9,891 bases of DNA from Methanomassiliicoccales archaeon (GTDB lineage Archaea; Thermoplasmatota; Thermoplasmata; Sysuiplasmatales; Sysuiplasmataceae). The notes under the pieces were generated by a model. That model made no database searches. It saw only the letters and a list, made by a program, of their open reading frames with translations, and was not told the DNA's origin. Location of the stretch: the NCBI GenBank assembly GCA_027365715.1, contig DAHXLZ010000198.1:1-9891 (forward strand). Reading direction: 5' to 3'. Position numbers and translations under genes: made by a program. Positions 7,015 through 9,891 of this stretch are shown piece after piece (position 1 is the stretch's first letter; each line of letters begins with the position of its first letter).

Positions 7015-8106
7015 TCACTGTTTAGTCCAGTCGATTACAACCTTCATAGTTTCGCTTCCACGGAGAGAGTATGCAGATGAAAAATCCTCCGGCTTGAACC
7101 GGTGGGACACCATCTTGTCAAGTGTACCCGGATACCTTTTGTTTATTTCAACCATGTCATACAGGGCCGCCTTGAAATATGCCAGATTCGCATTCACGAT
7201 TCCGACCACTACGGCATTGTTGAGAACCAGTGATCGCATTATCTGCACGGCTGGCATCTGATAATTTTGTGCGCCGCCTGGTATTCCGGTCAGTGCCATT
7301 ATGCCGTTGGGTGCGAGCGCCGGAATAGAGTCGAGACCGACCACAGCATCGCCTGTCGCCTCGATTATCATGTCGAAATTGCCTATCGTTTTCGCGAACT
7401 CAACTACACCCTGAGTCCTGCTGTTGATGTGTGCTATACCGGCACCGGAGAGTATCTTTGCGTGCAGTGTGGTGTCATCGTGCCTGTCTGCTGCCCATAC
7501 CTGAAATCCCCTGATTTTTGCTGCGAGTGCGGCGAGAAGTCCGACGGGGCCCGTACCAAGCACCAGCGCCTTCCTGCAGGAGTAATCAGGGCCGCAGTCC
7601 CACTTGACTCTCTGCTGCAGTCCTACCGCCTGTATGATTGCCTTTTCACCAATTGTCATCGGCTCAGTAAGCACCGCAGCATCACCCAGGTCCGACGGCA
7701 CTTCGGCTATATATTCCGGAACCTCTGCGACCACTTCAGAATTGTAACCGTCCAGTTCCTTAATTCCTCTCTCCCTGTATTTGCCGGTGAAGCACATGTC
7801 GGACTGGCCGTGAAGACAGCTCCAGCATTCACCGCAACTCCTTCTGACTGTGGGAACGACCAGACCGCCTTTCCTCAGCCCGCTGTTTCCAGGATCGACT
7901 ACAGTGCAGAGAGATTCGTGACCAATGGTGAGAAACTGCTCACCAGCAGGCGCCTCGCCGTAGTATGCAGATATTATCTCCCTGTCAGTTCCGCAAATGC
8001 CGACAAACCTCGGCGACAGCAGCACCTGCCCGTCAGTGAGCGACGGTTCCTTCTTCTCATTAAGCATAACGCCTGGAACGCCCGGTTTTACAACTATTGC
8101 TTTCAT
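7015..8106 (-). CDS. gdh: Glucose 1-dehydrogenase (zinc-dependent, medium-chain)
   Basis: This 363-residue medium-chain dehydrogenase oxidises glucose, and often galactose, to the 1,5-lactone with NAD(P)+. It is the first step of the non-phosphorylative Entner-Doudoroff pathway in thermoacidophilic archaea. The catalytic zinc site is Cys38 (GICGTD), His63 and Glu64 (GHES), with Glu148 in LTEPMTIGEKA, a hallmark of this subgroup. Structural-zinc cysteines are 91, 94, 97 and 105. The Rossmann loop GTGPVG is at 184-189. After the second Rossmann strand comes ADRHD (206-210), where NADP-using relatives usually carry Asn-Arg-Arg. VNAN (304-307) is also typical of the family. It is the first gene of a three-gene operon, with a TATA-like box about 30 bases upstream of its ATG. 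The family and reaction are secure; cofactor preference is not. Confidence 0.95.
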   Translation of the reverse strand: MKAIVVKPGVPGVMLNEKKEPSLTDGQVLLSPRFVGICGTDREIISAYYGEAPAGEQFLTIGHESLCTVVDPGNSGLRKGGLVVPTVRRSCGECWSCLHGQSDMCFTGKYRERGIKELDGYNSEVVAEVPEYIAEVPSDLGDAAVLTEPMTIGEKAIIQAVGLQQRVKWDCGPDYSCRKALVLGTGPVGLLAALAAKIRGFQVWAADRHDDTTLHAKILSGAGIAHINSRTQGVVEFAKTIGNFDMIIEATGDAVVGLDSIPALAPNGIMALTGIPGGAQNYQMPAVQIMRSLVLNNAVVVGIVNANLAYFKAALYDMVEINKRYPGTLDKMVSHRFKPEDFSSAYSLRGSETMKVVIDWTKQ

Positions 8107-8133
8107 CTTACAACGATAGCAGCACGCGCTTTA

Positions 8134-8141
8134 CCTTAAAA
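8134..8141 (-). promoter_or_regulatory. TATA-like box of the gdh-GH15-cyclase operon
   Basis: TTTTAAGG on the minus strand is centred about 32 bases before the gdh ATG at 8106, preceded by the A-rich CAAAATAGA that could serve as the TFB element. Transcription would start a few bases before the ATG, so the mRNA is nearly leaderless. This is the only promoter-like site found for the three genes. Confidence 0.55.
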
Positions 8142-8152
8142 TCTATTTTGAT

Positions 8153-8169
8153 GGAACTGCTCCTGTTCC
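8153..8169. promoter_or_regulatory. Inverted repeat upstream of the gdh promoter, possible operator
   Basis: GGAAC (8153-8157) and GTTCC (8165-8169) form a perfect 5-base inverted repeat with a 7-base spacer, 12 bases upstream of the TATA-like box of the sugar operon. The position suits an activator or repressor site. The arms are short, and no second copy of the motif was found elsewhere in the window. Confidence 0.25.
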
Positions 8170-8245
8170 CTTACAGAGGCTGACCCAGAAAGCACAGCAG
8201 CGCACCTTGTACATGATTGTGCAGGTGATGACGTGCCGCAAAGAC

Positions 8246-9121
8246 TCACTGATTTTCCTCTTCACTTCCTGATGTCGCAAAAATTGACGATAGCGTCTTC
8301 AGATCGGCCTCATCAAATAACTTTCCCCCGAGCTTTGAGTTATCTGCCACATGGTCTGGATTTGATGCGCGCGGAATGGGGAAAACACATCTGTCAACTG
8401 AAAGGAGGTAATTGAGAGCCAGTTGCGCGTTTGTCTTCAAACCATACTTTGAGGCAATTGCGGCAACTGCCTCCGCTCTATCGTCAGGAAGTGAGGCCAG
8501 CTTTCCGTGTCCAAGGGGGTAATATGCGAGAAGCGCTATGCCATTGTCTCTGCAGTGAGGCAATATGTCACGCTCAACGTCACGATGACTCAGGTTGTAA
8601 TGCATCTGCGTGGATGCCAATGAATACTTCTTCAGCGCCTGCTCGGCCTCAACCATCTTCTTCAGCGTGAAGTTGCTTATGCCGATATACCTGATCTTCC
8701 CCTCATCCACAAGCTGTTCCAGCGCAGACATGGTTTCGCCTACAGGAACTCGTAAGCTCGGGAAATGAACCTGATACAGGTCTATGTAGCCGGTACCGAG
8801 ACGGCGAATGCTCCTTTCGCACGCTTTAAGCAGCTTATCTTTTCTGAGATGTGTTGGAAATACCTTTGTCGCTATGAACAGTTTTTCTCTGTCAAATCCC
8901 TGAATTGAGCGTGAAACCGTTGATTCGCTTCCATAGAATTCTGCAGTATCGATAAGATTGATGCCTTCCTCGATCCCCTTTCTTATGGCTGCGATTTTCC
9001 TCCCCTCGCTCATCCTGATGCGAAAGATCGAAGCAGTTGCAATCCATCCAAAGTCATAATAGGTGCCCATTCCGACTGGAGAAACATGGACACCGGTCCG
9101 TCCAAACTCACGATATTCCAT
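8246..9121 (-). CDS. Aldo/keto reductase
   Basis: This is a cytoplasmic NAD(P)H-dependent aldo/keto reductase of 291 residues; the substrate is unknown. It begins EYREFGRTGVHVSPVGMGT, the usual family start. The catalytic tetrad is complete: Asp58 and Tyr63 (LIDTAEFYG), Lys86 (IATKVF) and His119 (YQVHFP). The phosphate-binding part reads FPIPRASNPDHVADN near 247-261. A stretch of about 18 residues (YDFGWIATASIFRIRMSE, 22-39) sits where many members have only a short loop. The frame stays open upstream to an ATG at 9160, but a TATA box at 9147-9154 lies inside that extension, 26 bases or more before ATG 9121. The family homology also begins at 9121, so I chose the shorter form. It has its own promoter, and 139 bases separate it from gdh, so it need not share the sugar operon's regulation, although read-through is possible. 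Confidence 0.93.
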   Translation of the reverse strand: MEYREFGRTGVHVSPVGMGTYYDFGWIATASIFRIRMSEGRKIAAIRKGIEEGINLIDTAEFYGSESTVSRSIQGFDREKLFIATKVFPTHLRKDKLLKACERSIRRLGTGYIDLYQVHFPSLRVPVGETMSALEQLVDEGKIRYIGISNFTLKKMVEAEQALKKYSLASTQMHYNLSHRDVERDILPHCRDNGIALLAYYPLGHGKLASLPDDRAEAVAAIASKYGLKTNAQLALNYLLSVDRCVFPIPRASNPDHVADNSKLGGKLFDEADLKTLSSIFATSGSEEENQ

Positions 9122-9146
9122 GTTATTAGCAACGTATACCATTGAG

Positions 9147-9154
9147 ATATAATT
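9147..9154 (-). promoter_or_regulatory. TATA box of the aldo/keto reductase gene
   Basis: AATTATAT on the minus strand is centred about 29 bases before ATG 9121, the spacing expected for a leaderless archaeal mRNA. It decides the start codon: the upstream ATG at 9160 would precede the promoter and so would not be transcribed. Confidence 0.65.
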
Positions 9155-9373
9155 GATCATGTGTCACGAAGCCCTGAGCGGGAGACGGTGTTGCTCGCCG
9201 GTTATGATCAGTCTGCTGAGGAGGACTTTGGTGCGTGGTCAACTGGTGATTTCAATTTTGAAAAGAGAGTAAAACTAAGGAGGCATGTGATTCAGCATAA
9301 TGGACTTCAATATCTGCTGAAAACACTCCGTCAGCCGTGCCATGACACGCAACGGCAGTTATCTGCCAGGAGC

Positions 9374-9378
9374 AAAAA
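9374..9378 (-). terminator. Possible T-run terminator after the microprotein gene
   Basis: A run of five T on the minus strand lies about 45 bases after the microprotein stop codon. Archaeal transcription can end at short T-runs, so this may close a one-gene transcript. It is short, and no hairpin stands beside it. Confidence 0.25.
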
Positions 9379-9421
9379 TCACACCTATCAGGGAACACGG
9401 ATTCACGGGCCAGGTCGACTG

Positions 9422-9529
9422 CTAAGTCGGCTGTTTTCCTGAATAGTAGTAAACAGCCCAGCCAAACCACATATTGAACAAAATTGCACCAAGCACTACC
9501 GTCAAGATCGTAGCTATTTCTAAAGTCAT
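9422..9529 (-). CDS. 35-residue single-span membrane microprotein
   Basis: ATG 9529 opens a 35-codon frame ending in TAG. The protein starts MTLEIATILTVVLGAILF, continues NMWFGWAVYYY and ends in the polar tail SGKQPT. Nearly all of residues 5-29 form one hydrophobic helix with an aromatic cluster (Trp21, Phe22, Trp24, Tyr27-29), typical of a transmembrane segment meeting the lipid interface, and the Lys after it suggests the C-terminus faces the cytoplasm. A strong Shine-Dalgarno (GAGGAGGAG, ten bases before ATG counted from its GGAGG core) and a TATA box about 60 bases upstream make this more than a chance frame. The size resembles small accessory subunits of transporters or respiratory oxidases, but I recognise no family. 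A competing 168-codon frame on the same strand (9758-9252) has unlikely composition and lacks these signals. It stands alone, about 270 bases before the aldo/keto reductase promoter. Confidence 0.62.
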   Translation of the reverse strand: MTLEIATILTVVLGAILFNMWFGWAVYYYSGKQPT

Positions 9530-9537
9530 TTCGTTCT

Positions 9538-9546
9538 CTCCTCCTC
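9538..9546 (-). promoter_or_regulatory. Shine-Dalgarno of the microprotein gene
   Basis: GAGGAGGAG on the minus strand matches the CCUCC of the 16S 3' end, with about ten bases between the GGAGG core and ATG 9529. It is the strongest ribosome-binding site in the window. The first genes of the other transcription units look leaderless, so it supports this very short frame as a translated gene. Confidence 0.65.
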
Positions 9547-9585
9547 AATATCAAGATTGACAATAATGAGATAGGTCTGGCTTCC

Positions 9586-9593
9586 TTAAAAAC
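9586..9593 (-). promoter_or_regulatory. TATA-like box of the microprotein gene
   Basis: TTTTTAAG on the minus strand is centred near 9590. Transcription would begin near 9563 and give a leader of about 34 bases that contains the Shine-Dalgarno. The spacing agrees with a translated transcript that has a short leader. Confidence 0.5.
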
Positions 9594-9783
9594 TTTCCGC
9601 AACCGCAAGGACTGGATATCTGCGCATACGGCCCTCGAATCAAATCCCGAATCAAGCCATTGACTTGTGCCTTGTGATGCGCTGCAAACCACAGACCGAT
9701 AGCGTTGCCCGGGAAACAATGTGCCCTTTATGCCGATTGAAAAATCTGCTCCCGCCACTCAACAACAGCCGAATAGACGAAGC

Positions 9784-9862
9784 AATGTTGAGAATGTTGA
9801 TTTTCCATTTTAACGATGTTAACCCTCGTCAAATGTCGTAATTTTTCAATTATCTTAACCCT
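9784..9862 (+). repeat. Cluster of short direct and inverted repeats, possible operators
   Basis: AATGTTGA occurs twice nine bases apart (9784-9791, 9793-9800). TTAAC-GAT-GTTAA is an inverted repeat at 9810-9822. TTAACCCT occurs twice 36 bases apart (9819-9826, 9855-9862), each copy followed within about 15 bases by a similar TCGT-type stretch. The cluster lies immediately upstream of the TATA box at 9882, so a cooperative regulator site for the next gene is plausible. The repeats are seen directly; binding is inferred. Confidence 0.45.
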
Positions 9863-9881
9863 GCTAATTCGTCACAAGGTA

Positions 9882-9887
9882 TTTATA
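9882..9887 (+). promoter_or_regulatory. TATA box of a plus-strand gene beyond the window
   Basis: TTTATA followed by CAAA ends the window and is a near-ideal archaeal TATA box. With the repeats just upstream it suggests that a rightward gene begins about 25-35 bases past the window edge. The opposite direction is already served by the separate TATA box near 9590. Confidence 0.5.
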
Positions 9888-9891
9888 CAAA

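Larger units (their letters stand above)
9530..9891. other. Intergenic region at the right edge
   Basis: These 362 bases contain the leader and promoter of the microprotein gene on the minus strand and the promoter region of an unseen plus-strand gene on the right. The middle part (about 9600-9780) shows no gene I can support. A 54-codon plus-strand frame at 9677-9841 has a single CPLC pair but no promoter or ribosome-binding signal. Base composition becomes AT-rich after 9780. Confidence 0.55.

Noticed and set aside
7267..8139. Plus-strand open frame of 290 codons opposite gdh
   Set aside because: It lies antisense to glucose dehydrogenase, which has a full set of catalytic and zinc-binding motifs. 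The plus-strand product has no domain and is a shadow of the real gene's codon pattern.
8147..8218. Minus-strand mini-frame of 23 codons between the aldo/keto reductase and gdh genes (starts MYKVRCC)
   Set aside because: The start recalls small zinc proteins, but the second Cys pair is missing, and no promoter or Shine-Dalgarno was seen.
9161..9442. Plus-strand frame of 93 codons starting with GTG
   Set aside because: It overlaps the microprotein on the opposite strand and has no promoter signal. The AAGGAGG at 9279-9285 is followed too closely by an internal GTG, and the protein shows no recognisable pattern.
9252..9758. Minus-strand frame of 168 codons
   Set aside because: It overlaps the better-supported microprotein in another frame, lacks a TATA box or Shine-Dalgarno at its start, is rich in Cys, Trp and Ser without domain pattern, and resembles no family I know.
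9677..9841. Plus-strand frame of 54 codons with a single CPLC pair
   Set aside because: Only one Cys pair is present, there is no promoter or ribosome-binding site, and it runs through the repeat cluster. It is most likely chance.
1..9891. CRISPR array, defence island, tRNA or rRNA
   Set aside because: No regularly spaced repeats, no defence-gene motifs other than TnpB, and no tRNA-like or rRNA-like sequence was seen.

Overview
The window looks like chromosomal DNA of an archaeon of the Thermoplasmatales type or a close relative. Three things point there. Arginine codons are mostly AGA/AGG. Start codons of the larger transcription units sit about 30 bases downstream of TATA-like boxes, which implies leaderless or very short-leader mRNAs. 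The gene content is also typical: a Thermoplasma-type glucose dehydrogenase, an archaeal GH15 glycosidase, an archaeal Lhr-type helicase and an archaeal IS605-family TnpB. No rRNA, tRNA, CRISPR array or prophage was seen, and the exact genus cannot be read from the sequence.

Layout. Bases 1-1011 (+) hold the 3' part of a tnpB gene that begins before the window; its RuvC triad and zinc ribbon are intact. Bases 1012-1494 are mostly non-coding and carry several stem-loops: some directly after tnpB, possibly part of its guide RNA or right end, and a tandem pair just before lhr. Bases 1495-4278 (+) encode a complete 927-residue Lhr-family superfamily 2 helicase. It converges on a minus-strand operon (8106 down to 4370): glucose 1-dehydrogenase, GH15 glucoamylase or trehalase, and a metal-dependent cyclase/kynurenine-formamidase-like hydrolase. 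The genes in this operon are 6 bases apart or overlap by 4. Upstream on the same strand are an aldo/keto reductase (9121-8246) with its own promoter and a 35-residue single-span membrane microprotein (9529-9422) with a TATA box and a strong Shine-Dalgarno. The right edge is a regulatory region with short direct and inverted repeats and a TATA box for a plus-strand gene outside the window.

How the genes may work together. The GH15 enzyme would release glucose from a glucan or trehalose inside the cell, and the dehydrogenase would oxidise it to gluconolactone as the first step of the non-phosphorylative Entner-Doudoroff route. The third gene is translationally coupled to the GH15 gene and is a metal hydrolase of the cyclase family. 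Its place in the operon suggests a role in sugar metabolism, for example on the lactone, rather than in tryptophan breakdown. That is the most interesting functional hypothesis here. The next most interesting item is the unannotated membrane microprotein.
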